DNA from: Marasmius tenuissimus
Lineage: Eukaryota > Basidiomycota > Agaricomycetes > Agaricales > Marasmiaceae
Assembly: GCA_029532415.1 (NCBI GenBank)
Contig: JAQOTA010000016.1
Location: 62,001-126,000 of the forward strand
Reading direction: 5' to 3'
DNA: 64,000 nt
A program made the position numbers and the translations under genes. Under the pieces are notes generated by a model, which was not told the origin of the DNA, searched no databases, and was given only the letters and a program-made list of their open reading frames with translations. Shown in pieces: positions 47,895-57,672 of the stretch. Every line of letters begins with the position of its first letter. Positions within the stretch are counted from its first letter, which is position 1.

Positions 47895-50640
47895 CTAGAT
47901 TTTTTGCCCGCCTTTCAATTCCTCGAGGTATCGATGAGCTTTTCCTAGCATCCAGATAGTGAAAGAAAACTTGAAGTTGGGGTAAGCAATACTACACGTC
48001 TTGTTGAATACACCCTCGATTGCTTCCTGCTTCCATGACCCATCCTATTGAAATACCACGAGCAAGAGAAGTTCAGTTCGTTATATACAAGGAGAGGGAG
48101 GACGAACACTCACCGGAAGCTGCCTTGACATAACCAACTTCACCGCTCGCTCTATCGGCTCAGGATGAGGGTACCGGCCATGCATCAAGGCCATGGCCGC
48201 CCAGCAAGTCTGAACGACTTGGGTATCCTCATGGTCAACCCATTTTTCTTTCAAACACGTCTGGAAAGCTTCATTCAGAGGATGGGCTTGTTTCGCCTAT
48301 AATCTCGTACCGACCTTGAAGTCCTCTCCCCAACCGCCATCTTCTCGTTGTTTCGAAATCAGATAGTCGCACGCCCTTTGAACCGAGGGGCTGTTGCTAT
48401 AATCTTCTCCGGAGAGCGAGAGACACTCGAGGGCGAACATGGTAGCATAGGAAAAGCAAATCCCCCAGAAGCCATACCACCCGCCTTCTGAGGTCTGTGC
48501 CTCACGGATGAATGAAATGCCTTTCTCGACAGCCCGCCTATACGCCGGAGTGGTAAGTGGATTATGTAGAAGGAAAGGAAAATGCGAAGACTGACGTGAT
48601 CTCTTTCGTCCGATAGTGAGGGTATTCTTTTTTAAACACGGACAGGGCGGTCATAACCGAGGTGGTGCACTCGATATGACATGAGTCTACCAGTGTGTTC
48701 TCTGTCACGTAGACTGGATTAGTTTGCAACGGGTAATCAAGGTCGCTGAGATTGTACCAAAGATTTCGGCAGGGTTCAAACTTTCAATCCAACGCGGTGC
48801 TCGGATAAGCTCATAACTCGCAACTCCACCGTTTGAGTTCTGTAGCGATAGGAGAAGATCAACAGCCCAACAGAGACGTTCCTCCGATACACGCTTTGGA
48901 GCAAAGCTAGGGTGAGCCGCTATCAGTATTCGTAGACGGTGGGGAACAAGGAGTCAGAACATACTCCAAACGCTGAAGGGAAATGATCGCCTTCAGTGCT
49001 TCAGCAGTGCAGTCACTGACTGTGAAACCTTGCGTCTTTGTACTGTATGATCGTCAGCGTATGTGACTTGGTCACAATCGAAGGGAAATGACCTGAATCC
49101 CCAAGCTCCCTTCGTGCTTTCTCTGTAGGTGATATCGGGGTGCTTAGGTTCGGATAACATTTGTGCCTCGTCCAGCCACTTGAGTAGCCTGAGTACATTG
49201 TCCTGGTTGTTTTCCATTTCGGCGAGTTTGGTGTCTACTAATGCCTGTGCCATGAATGCTGCATCCCAGAGTTGACTCCCATTCGTTCCCGAAACTCTCA
49301 TGCCCTCGGGACCCTGCCACATGAAGTCTGCCCTCATCTCTGCATGGAGCTTGTAAGCCTCACTCTGAGAGCCTTCGCGCGAAAACCGTGCGATGGCGTT
49401 GAACATCTTGGATAGCGGTGCTATGCCTTGATATCCGGTGTTCTCGTCTTCAGCAATGATGAGGTGGTACGCTCGGTCTATCGCTGCCTGTCTGAGTGGT
49501 GGAACCGGACATTGCTCATAAACATAGAGAATATCGGAAAGGAAGTTGTAGAGAGGGGAGTGCGGAGCGTATATGTCCACTTTTGCGACGTTGTTCCTCT
49601 CCTTTGGCCACTTGATAGAGTAAAAGTTTTCCACGTAGAGCTCCTGTTCCGAAGCTCAGATAGATGGCGTTTAGGACAACATGTGTACATACCTCCCGGA
49701 GAGCTAATATGAGATTGTTCTCTTCCATCCGGTAACGTATGCCATACAGATAGCAAAGTCCTTGGTATATGAATCTGCTGTGGACCCACCACCGACTAGA
49801 ATGGAAGGGTATCCAGTGGGGAAGAATGTGCAGCTCGGGGAAAGGCGAGTTCACGCCCGCCCAGTCGTAAACATTCAACAAAGCAAGCCAAAATTTTCCC
49901 CATGTGGGAATGGCAACTGCTCCGCCTGTATGTCCATACCAGTCAGCCCAATGATCAGCTATCAATGAATCAAGCCCAATCTCACCCAGTCTGTGGAGTA
50001 ACTGACGAGCTTTGACGCACGCAGGGTGGTCTGCGGAGACCCCCAGCAGGCGCAATGACACATAGTTCAAGCCCGTGCCAAAGACAGTCGACTCTCCTTC
50101 AACATGGCTAGCGAGTTGTCAGTCCCTTGCCCCTCCCTCGTTAAGGCAAGTCGAGCTTACAGTCCCCAACCGCCATCTTCGGGGTTAGCCAAGTTCACGA
50201 GATATCGTGCCATTTCAAATCGCTCTTCTTCCTTGAGGTCCATGCCACAGATATAGGATCCGATCACAATGGCCGGAAGCATGAACATGGTCCCACCGTA
50301 CTCCCCAGGCCAGTGACCATCATCGTCCTGGAGGTGCTTATAGAATTCGAAGCCTTTATGGGCAGCGGCGTACGCGTTGTCTGCCGGTGCTGACTTTGGT
50401 AGACCCTGTTCCGATAGTCAGAGAGAGTATAGCATGACGAATCCAGGACAATCCCGAGCGTACCGTTGGCAAACCGAGCCAATATCTGTCAAGTGCAGTT
50501 TGAGGCCATTTCGCACATTCTTCATCAGTCCTGAGGTAATGCCATGTATGCCTACCGTCGTTGCTAGAACGTAGGCGCCATCGCGAATAATCTGTGACAG
50601 GCTCGACTGGGTTAGGTGGAAGTTGAAGAGAAGAAACCAT
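47895..50640 (-). CDS. ERG7: Lanosterol synthase (oxidosqualene cyclase)
   Basis: About ten exons. It starts with [33 protein letters not shown] at 50640 and ends with [18 protein letters not shown]. It cyclises 2,3-oxidosqualene to lanosterol, the first ring-forming step of ergosterol synthesis, at the ER or lipid droplets. The catalytic DCTAE motif is present ([12 protein letters not shown], encoded near 48985-49020), preceded by [13 protein letters not shown] after splicing. QW-type repeats are seen: [55 protein letters not shown] and [21 protein letters not shown]. The motif at 48690 reads [12 protein letters not shown], as in fungal homologues. Full-length by these landmarks. Divergent from the Arp9-like pseudogene across 161 bp. 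Confidence 0.93.
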
Positions 50641-50801
50641 CGTACCACATCGTATGATTTTTTTCGAGTATTATGAGGGCTCACCTCGGCCTCATCTGCA
50701 CATGAATGCAATTGCAAGAGATTCTCGTGATGGGCGCCTATTGGCAGCCCTATGAAACGCCCCAATTTGCCGCCGCCGCCGGCAAGTTGGCAGCGCACAC
50801 C

Positions 50802-51796
50802 ATGTCCTTTCGTGAGGCTACCGTGGTCATAATCGAAACCTCCAGAACGGCTATTCGAGCTGGTCTTGGTCTTCACGAACTCTTGAAAACACCGTCTGTG
50901 GTATGCTCAGCTCACTTTCTGTCCGTTCGCTCGAGTCACTGATGCTGTGTGGAAGGAAATACAAGCTCGGGTTGGTCTACGCAAAAACGCCGCGAACGGT
51001 GAACTTGAGGCCAAACCAATGGAAAATGGAGAGGGCTCAATCTCTACCTTTGAGCAGTCGAATATCGTCACTTCCACAACACTCCTCTCCCAACTTGAAC
51101 GTTCCCGTAAACGACTATCTCGTTAGCACACAGCTTGATGAGGTCTTGGCCTCTGGTCAGGAAATCGCCCTTTCATAGCCTTTCGCAGATGGAGGAGTTC
51201 GTGATCGGACCCAAGCGAAGGGTTTATGGTGTGTCGTATGCATCGTATCCTTCAATCGTGACTCTGAACGTGTTTTAGGAAATATGTCCTTCTTGACCAA
51301 CTCCCAGTCCGTCGCGCGCAGAATGAGTCTCCAGTCCTCCTCAATAGCTGGAGGCTTAACAAGAGATTATCACGAAAGAATATGTCAGAAGAATACGTCA
51401 GATATTCTTCGAGCGCTTCAATGTCGCTGGCTTTGGGATTCTCGAACGACCAATGGCGCAGATGCTTTCGACTACTGTTTTGAGTGGTATCATCGCCGAC
51501 ATTGACGTCGAAACGACCGATATCACCTCTGTTTACGCGGTTTTTATCATTCGAAACGCATGCACGACGGTTCCCTTGGTACCAGAGGTTGCCAAAACCA
51601 CCTCCTACAGTCCAACCAATCTATCATTTCAGCCCTGTCTCCACCTGAGGGCCCCTCTGGGACCGGAGGCACTGCGAGAAACGCTTTTGAAACTGGTAAA
51701 GCAAGTACTGATGGGCAGATGGTAGTATTGGAAGACGAAGGCATCACGGACATAGCCGCTATTGTCGTTGCAGGAAAGGAGAAAGCCGTGATAAAG
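50802..51796 (+). pseudogene. Arp9-like (actin-fold) pseudogene
   Basis: Sequence similar to fungal actin-related proteins of the Arp9 type, in several frames. It starts with ATVVIIETSRTAIRAGLGLHELLKTPSV, then after an intron EIQARVGLRKNA and a stop near 51125. The frame changes to NVPVNDYLVSTQLDEVLASGQEIALS, where TAG (51176-51178) replaces an expected Trp codon. It changes again to RRAQNESPVLL, IAGGLTRDYHERICQ, RFNVAGFGILERPMAQMLSTTVLSGIIADIDVETTDITSVY and GITDIAAIVVAGKEKAVI. At least three frameshifts and two stops are visible, so no full protein can be made. Arp9 normally serves SWI/SNF-class remodellers; a working copy should exist elsewhere. The tract breaks off at about 51796, where a condensin fragment begins. 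Confidence 0.75.
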
Positions 51797-51906
51797 TCGT
51801 TCCCTCCCATCATGTTCCCGCCAGAGTCGTCGTTGACGGCGTCGTCCCCGGTGAAGAAATCCTCAGCAGTCTCAGGACCGCCGTTCATGTCAAAGTCGGC
51901 GCCAAA
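51797..51906 (+). repeat. Fragment of the condensin gene inserted downstream of the pseudogene
   Basis: This roughly 110-bp block, from TCGTTCCCTCCCATCATG to GTCGGCGCCAAA, is about 90% identical to 59240-59352, an acidic part of the condensin subunit gene. It is in the same orientation as the source. Read on the minus strand it encodes the same AEDFFTG and MGGNDF motifs. Confidence 0.85.
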
Positions 51907-52019
51907 TATCCGCACGCGCGTACACCGACATTCCTCTAGTTTGGGAGCCAGACTCGAAACAACTTTTGGGCGAACGCTACCATCAGAAACCGTCAATAGC
52001 AAACTACGCCTCAGAATCC

Positions 52020-52300
52020 CCCCTTCCAAATCGCTCTTCCTCATCCTCCGAATCCATACTGCACGCGTTTCTGACAGTCCCAATTCAGAATAGAAATCCA
52101 AGAATTTGAAGAGCTGAGACTGCGGGGGGGAGAGTCGACACAAGTTTCGACTCACAAGTTGAAGTAAAGTCGTGCATAGGGATCGTTTAGTAATACACAA
52201 TGTCCTCTACACTGACTGGAGAGAGAGAAAAAGGCTGATGATGATAAACTACAGTCGATGTGAAGAAATCCGAGATTTACAGCAAATGAGGGCACTGCGC
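52020..52300. repeat. Sequence repeated at about 57090-57500
   Basis: Bases 52130-52295 (AATACACAATGTCCTC, GATGTGAAGAAA, ACAGCAAATG) match 57315-57495 with many changes and small indels. The match seems to begin further upstream (TCCGAATCCATAC against TCTGAGTCCATAC). The two copies are 5 kb apart in the same orientation, so this is an old segmental duplication. Confidence 0.75.
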
Positions 52301-52949
52301 TGCTCCGTCTTGATACTACTGAGAGTCATCGGGAGACCTGATACTACCCTCTGATGTGTGAAACATAAGGACTTGGGCTGAAGAGCAAGATACAAGGTAA
52401 GATATGTACTTGTTTTCTTAGTACAGCCTGCCGTCTACCTGAGTGTGTAATTTCCCGCTCAACCCAGTCTCCTCGTTGCGCTTCTCTACTATTTCCCTAC
52501 AGTTCCAATTGATTAGAACCGATGATTTTCGTGCTACCTGGCTGCTTGTTCCGTGCTCATCAGGTTGAATGGGTCGGTATTGCTGGTGATAGGAGTGAGG
52601 ATCTGTTCGACTAGAGGGCAAGGACCAGCATATGTACTATCAGAAGAATTTCGGTCGTAAGCAAAAAGGATGCTCGTCGCATTGATTATGTCGAGCACAA
52701 CGAAATGTCGCTTACACTACCGAATTCGCCGAGTAGACGTTGCGATTTACAGATAGGCAGAGGTCTTGGAGCTCTGGTCGGCTGCCAGGGACGTTCAGGA
52801 AGACGAAAGGTGAGTGAGCTTTGGGCGGTCGAGTACATTGTGGGCGATGAGCGGAGCAAGCTGCTAGGTGTAGTTATGGCAGGTGAGCAGGGCCTTTGAG
52901 GTACCTTCTACTTTCCTTACGCCAGCGGGAGTCACTACAAGCTAGTCGG

Positions 52950-53215
52950 AGTCACCCACGACTTCATGATTATGATGTTGCCTGGATGGGTTATAGTCAA
53001 GTGGCGAGCCTGCTGGTGTGAAAAGGTGGAATAAGTGAGGTGACGGTGGCGGGGAGGAAAGGAACGACATGAACAGAAGGTTTGGGCAAAGAACTTGAAT
53101 TGAATACGTAGAAGTTGTGCAAGGACCACTTCTCCGACTCAGTTCTTGTGGACTCACTGTCAGATTGGTCCCTCGATTGATTTCAGGATTAAGTGCGGAG
53201 TGTGGGTCAGAGAAG
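52950..53215. repeat. Direct repeat, left copy
   Basis: Shares high similarity with 53865-54130. The best block is from CGACATGAACAGAAGG to GTGCGGAGTGTGGGTCAG, about 150 bp with only a handful of changes. The outer part (CACGACT, TGATTAT, GTTGCCTG) is more diverged. No coding sense; no terminal inverted repeats or target-site duplication seen. Confidence 0.85.
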
Positions 53216-53864
53216 GCCAGGGGATGTCAGAACTTCAGGTCAGACGGATTTCGATAGATGGGTAAACTGTAGCGCAGCCATCGCCCTCGATAGTAAACAT
53301 GACTACCAGATGACTTTGGTGTCCATCATCAATCTCACGTTACCAGCACTATGCCCCACAATTTACCCCCTCCGATCTCTGCCCCTGGCCTCATGAAGCT
53401 TGCCAGTTTCCGATCCACCCGCCGTCTGCCCGTTCCAAGTTCCCATTCCTATTCCCGGCGCCAGTCTCCCGCTCGTTCTGTCACCGCCCCCATTATGTCC
53501 CACTCTCCACGAGCAGGTGGAAATGCATAAGCGACACCTTACAGTCACTGCACAGTGCAGCTCACATTCAAGGCGTCTCTGACTGCGATGAAGAGAGGAT
53601 ATTAGTTTTTACGTCAAGGAGGAGATAGAATCCACTATGTATTCTAGTCCCTCTCCGTTCACCTGAGACCTCGATTACCGCCTTACTACCCAACTGTCTT
53701 TCGCGATCTTCAATATTCATCCATTTCCGCATATCACATCCCGAAAAGTCCGCCTCGGTACTACAGGTAAGCATCCCGCGCAATGAAGAATGAATAAGCT
53801 CACGTATCATTCTTGAGCCTGAGTCCCAATTGCCCTAACTTAGACCGTGTCCCAAGCTTTCCGC

Positions 53865-54130
53865 CACCCACGACTCGATGATTATAACGTTGCCTGTCAC
53901 TTACTAGATTGGTTAGAGTCAAAGCGGCGAGCCTGTCTATACGAGGAAGACGAAATAAGTGAGGTGATAATGGGAAAGAAACGAACGACATGAACAGAAG
54001 GTTTGGGCAAAGAACTTGAAATGAATACGTAGAAGTTGTGCAAGGACCACTTCTCCGAAGTTCTTGTGGACTTATTGTCAGATTGGTCCCTCGATTGATT
54101 TCAGGATCAAGTGCGGAGTGTGGGTCAGGA
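53865..54130. repeat. Direct repeat, right copy
   Basis: Second copy of the repeat at 52950-53215, same orientation, about 915 bp away. It differs by point changes and a 4-bp deletion near TTCTCCGAAG. Confidence 0.85.
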
Positions 54131-54680
54131 TATATCAGAAAATGTCAGAGTAGATCAGAGCTTGACAGTCGCATCGGGGGACAGCTCTTGCAAGCCAGTC
54201 GAGTGACTGAGAGCGGCGGCTCGCTGATGGGTGGACACTGGAGAGACGTGTGGGAAACTGGCCCTTCAAGTGCCTGCCGACCGGACCGGGATATCGCGAC
54301 ACGCAGACCTCTTGTCTGTCTTTTGACCATCACCTTCAATCCAGAAATGGGTCGGCACACCCTCACCGCGCTCAGATTACATAGGAACCTCGTAACAAGG
54401 TACTTCGAAAAGGAACTCATGTGCAGCCCAATTGAAATGATCATGCAGGTGTTATCGACGCCCGTCAAAGCGAACGCTTTCCAAATTGAGTGTCGCGCGT
54501 TGAGTGCTTTAGTCTGCCCCTGTCCGCCCTTGCGTGTTCATTATAGGTATCTCATTATCACACTTATTACTCCCCCCGAAAATGCCAACGGAGCCCCAAT
54601 ATCGAAGATACATTTGACGTCCTGCACAGAAGCTACCCATTCAACGCGCCAGGCCCTCACGATCTCGATCCGGCCTCCTT

Positions 54681-54690
54681 CACATATAAG
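54681..54690 (+). promoter_or_regulatory. TATA-like element of the metalloprotease gene
   Basis: CACATATAAG, with TATAAG beginning at 54685, about 50 bp before the ATG at 54735. Confidence 0.4.
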
Positions 54691-54734
54691 AATCGCATCG
54701 CTCGTTGGGTATCCAGTCATCCAACCCACCAACA

Positions 54735-56770
54735 ATGGAGAACACAGTCGCCTGGCAGTGCAAGGAGAAATTCGTCTCGCCTGACTCCAACGAAGTGGGC
54801 AGCTATCCAGGGCCGCCTCAGGACCACGACCAACACGCTCATAAACTTTCGCTGCACCCTACCCGGCAACGTCTCGCTCTCTGGATACCTGTGAAATGGC
54901 CAGGAAACGGAGTTCGCCTTCGTGTTGCGTTCATCGATCAGCCCACGCCTCCGGTCGAGCTGCAAGAGCGAGTGGTCAGCCACATGAATGCCTGGAGCGA
55001 GTTCTCCAACGTTCGGTTCACTCTCATCGACGACCACAATGCTGCTGAAGTTCGGGTGAGCTTCTCGGGCAGGGTTCTAGGCCAATATATAGGCGGGTAC
55101 TGGTCGTACGTTGGAACGCAGGTTCAAACACACATCACAGACAAGCGACAGCCAACGATGATGCTCACTGACTTCACCATGCAAACGTCTGAAGCGGAAT
55201 ACACTCGTGTAGTTCGGCACGAGACAGGGCATACGCTAGGTTTCATGCACGAACATCTTCGTCCCGAACTCATCGAACGGATCGATAGGGAGAAGGCCAT
55301 CGAGGCGTTCTCGAATCAGTGGGATGAAAGCACGACCATTTCCAACGTCCTTACGCCGCTGTGGACCACCGATAACTCTCAGTACTTCACTTCTGAGGTC
55401 GCTGATGTGCATTCTATCATGTGCTATCCTCTTCAGGATAGCATCTTGAAGGACGGCATGAAAAAACCTCCCATCACAGGTGGCAGAGACTTTAGCGAGT
55501 ACGACAAGAAGCACGCTGCGGCGGTCTATCCCATCCCCAAGCACGAAGAACGAGTTATATCAGAGGACAAAGAGACGCTCGGGATGACAGCGGTGGGAAG
55601 GCAGCTGTATCTACGCTTGTCGACTGGCGAGATCAGAGCAATCACTGCCCAGACCGATGGACAATGTACGTGTAATTCCTTGCAAAGTTCTAAGACTCCA
55701 TCCTAACCCTGCAAAAATAGTGAAAACACAGAACCTAGGAAAAGTGAACGATCCCTCCAGTACCAAACTGCTCGGGTCGGGCTTGCTGTACAGGGCGGAA
55801 GGCTACAAGGTCTCTCGATGGGATGCTGAGATCGAAGGTACGACCGCACCACCTGACGTTTTGTATTCTGCTGAGCCACGTTCATTTGGTAGGATGGACC
55901 GTGATCAACGAGAAAGCGGACTCGGAATACATCCAGGCCGATGCCCGCGACGGTGTGGTCTATTTCCGTGACAAGGCTGGCATGGTGACTATGTACGATC
56001 ATTCGCTATCCCGTGCGTATCCTCTCATCTTCGACACCATTCTTCGGCAAAGAGCTGAGGCGATTTACTGCGTTAGAACCTTGGAGACAACTCTATGCGG
56101 GGAACGATGCCGAGTCCTGGATCTCTTCTACCAAAGATCACCTCTTCCGACAAAACGCGAAAGGTGAAATCTACATGATCCCAGTCCCGAAAAAAGAATC
56201 TGAGCTTCCGGGTGAGTGGTCGCGACCTTGCACGTACATAGCTGGTGGCTGACTGACGCATGTGTCTCCAATTGCCACCACTCGCGATCAGGCAATTGGG
56301 ACCGTATCGATCAGTTTACGGACACCGTCAAGATCGTCACGAATTGGAAACATGTTTATCAACACCGCAAGAACGGAGAGATCTGGGTTTACACCGGAGT
56401 CGACAGATGTGAGTTCGACTCTTTTTGTCGGCCATGGACGTCTTCTTATGCTGGACTGTTACTGTAGTCTGGTTCAAGGTCTTCAAGCAACAAGATTCAA
56501 AGGCCTTTTCCATCGAAGCTTCTGAGGATCGACTATTCAGGATCGAAACTCATGACGACGGAACCGTTGTGTGGCTCAACGATGATAACACGGAGCATGG
56601 TATGTCCAGCCCCCCTCGCCTTGATTGGTCAATAAAGAGAATAACCTTGTTCAGGCTGGAAGCCTCTGGGAATCAAGAAAAACTCGTCCTTTGTCTACAC
56701 TGGAGGGTTTGTGTACGAGTTCGTTAAAGAGACGGGGAAAGTTACGAGGTATACCGGGATATGCCACTAA
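54735..56770 (+). CDS. Astacin-like metalloprotease with tectonin-like repeat C-terminus
   Basis: Multi-exon: a long first exon 54735-55664, then five or six short exons, ending in TAA at 56768-56770. The N-terminal domain is a metzincin: VVRHETGHTLGFMHEHLRPE gives the zinc motif HExGHxxGxxH followed by Glu, and HSIMCYP is a Met-turn like the SIMHY of astacins. The C-terminal half has repeated units resembling tectonin or other beta-propeller blades: AEGYKVSRWDAEIEGWTVIN, DARDGVVYFRDKAGMVTMYD, STKDHLFRQNAKGEIYMIP, TNWKHVYQHRKNGEIWVY, ASEDRLFRIETHDDGTVVWL and SFVYTGGFVYEFVKETGKVTRY. No signal peptide or propeptide is seen, unlike secreted astacins. The combination suggests targeted proteolysis with a sugar- or lipid-binding propeller; this is inference. 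Confidence 0.78.
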
Positions 56771-57672
56771 ATTCGTGTAAGAAGGTAGAATACGAAGACG
56801 TCCTTCATGCTTTCGTTGGCGGGGTGTTGGCGGTGTCGCGAATCCCAACGTTGAACGGAAGAGCTTCGAAGTACTGATGTATGTCAATGTACTGGTTTCT
56901 TAGTTACTCGTGTACAATATTTCAACAGTCAAGTTCAGAATTACCAATCTCACATAAATTTCGTTGAACGCTGCGAGAGGTTACTTGAATAAGAACTGAC
57001 TTCGTGCCGTCGTGACTGGTTCAGGACCAACGACATAGCAAGCTGCGGTGCCCAAGTGTCATTTCCTTCAGACTCCCTCCCATCCAAGTTATCTCCAAGC
57101 ACCGAGTCTATCCTCTGAGTCCATACCCCCGCGCTCTCCGGAGCTACAAAAGGCTGGCTTCGGTTTTGATGCGACGGTCCATTCCAGAAACAGAAACTGC
57201 CGAGTCCTGGTTCGGAATCGCAATAAGAGTTTCAACGAGGCTCGCGGATCTTGAGCTTTCTCAGTTCCCGGTATCAGATTCACTACGACCGCGACTGCGG
57301 GGAAATCGAGACAAGCTACCGTTTCAAGTTCCGACTCACGAGTACTGTAGTAGAACAAAGCGTTGAATAAAACCGTGCGTAGGCATGTAATGAGTATCGT
57401 TAAATAATACACAATGTCCTCAACACGGACGTAAGAGAAAGGATGATAAGCTAGAGTAGATGTGAAGAAACCTGAGATCTACAGCAAATGGCGGCATGGC
57501 ATAAGTAGTTGATGGAGACGATGGAGGGCGCGATTACACGGGTGAATGTCATGTAGAGGTAGCTGTATGCGGAGGGAGGTTACAAAACAAGAAAACGGAA
57601 GCAGCAGAAACATAATGAAAAGTTACAAGTTATGTCGTTGATCAGTCGTTGTACCAGACCACAACACCAGTT
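56771..57672. other. 0.9-kb intergenic region holding an old duplicated segment
   Basis: 3' flanks of the metalloprotease and condensin genes, facing each other. Bases about 57090-57500 are similar to 52020-52300. No exon is supported. Confidence 0.5.

Larger units (their letters stand above)
52301..54734. other. 2.4-kb gene-poor tract with a long direct repeat
   Basis: No exon is supported. Two segments at 52950-53215 and 53865-54130 are long direct repeats, listed separately. The tract ends in the promoter of the metalloprotease gene. Confidence 0.5.

Noticed and set aside
52950..54130. The direct repeats as terminal repeats of an LTR element.
   Set aside because: There is no TG..CA end, primer site, polymerase remnant or other element-like content in the 650 bp between them.
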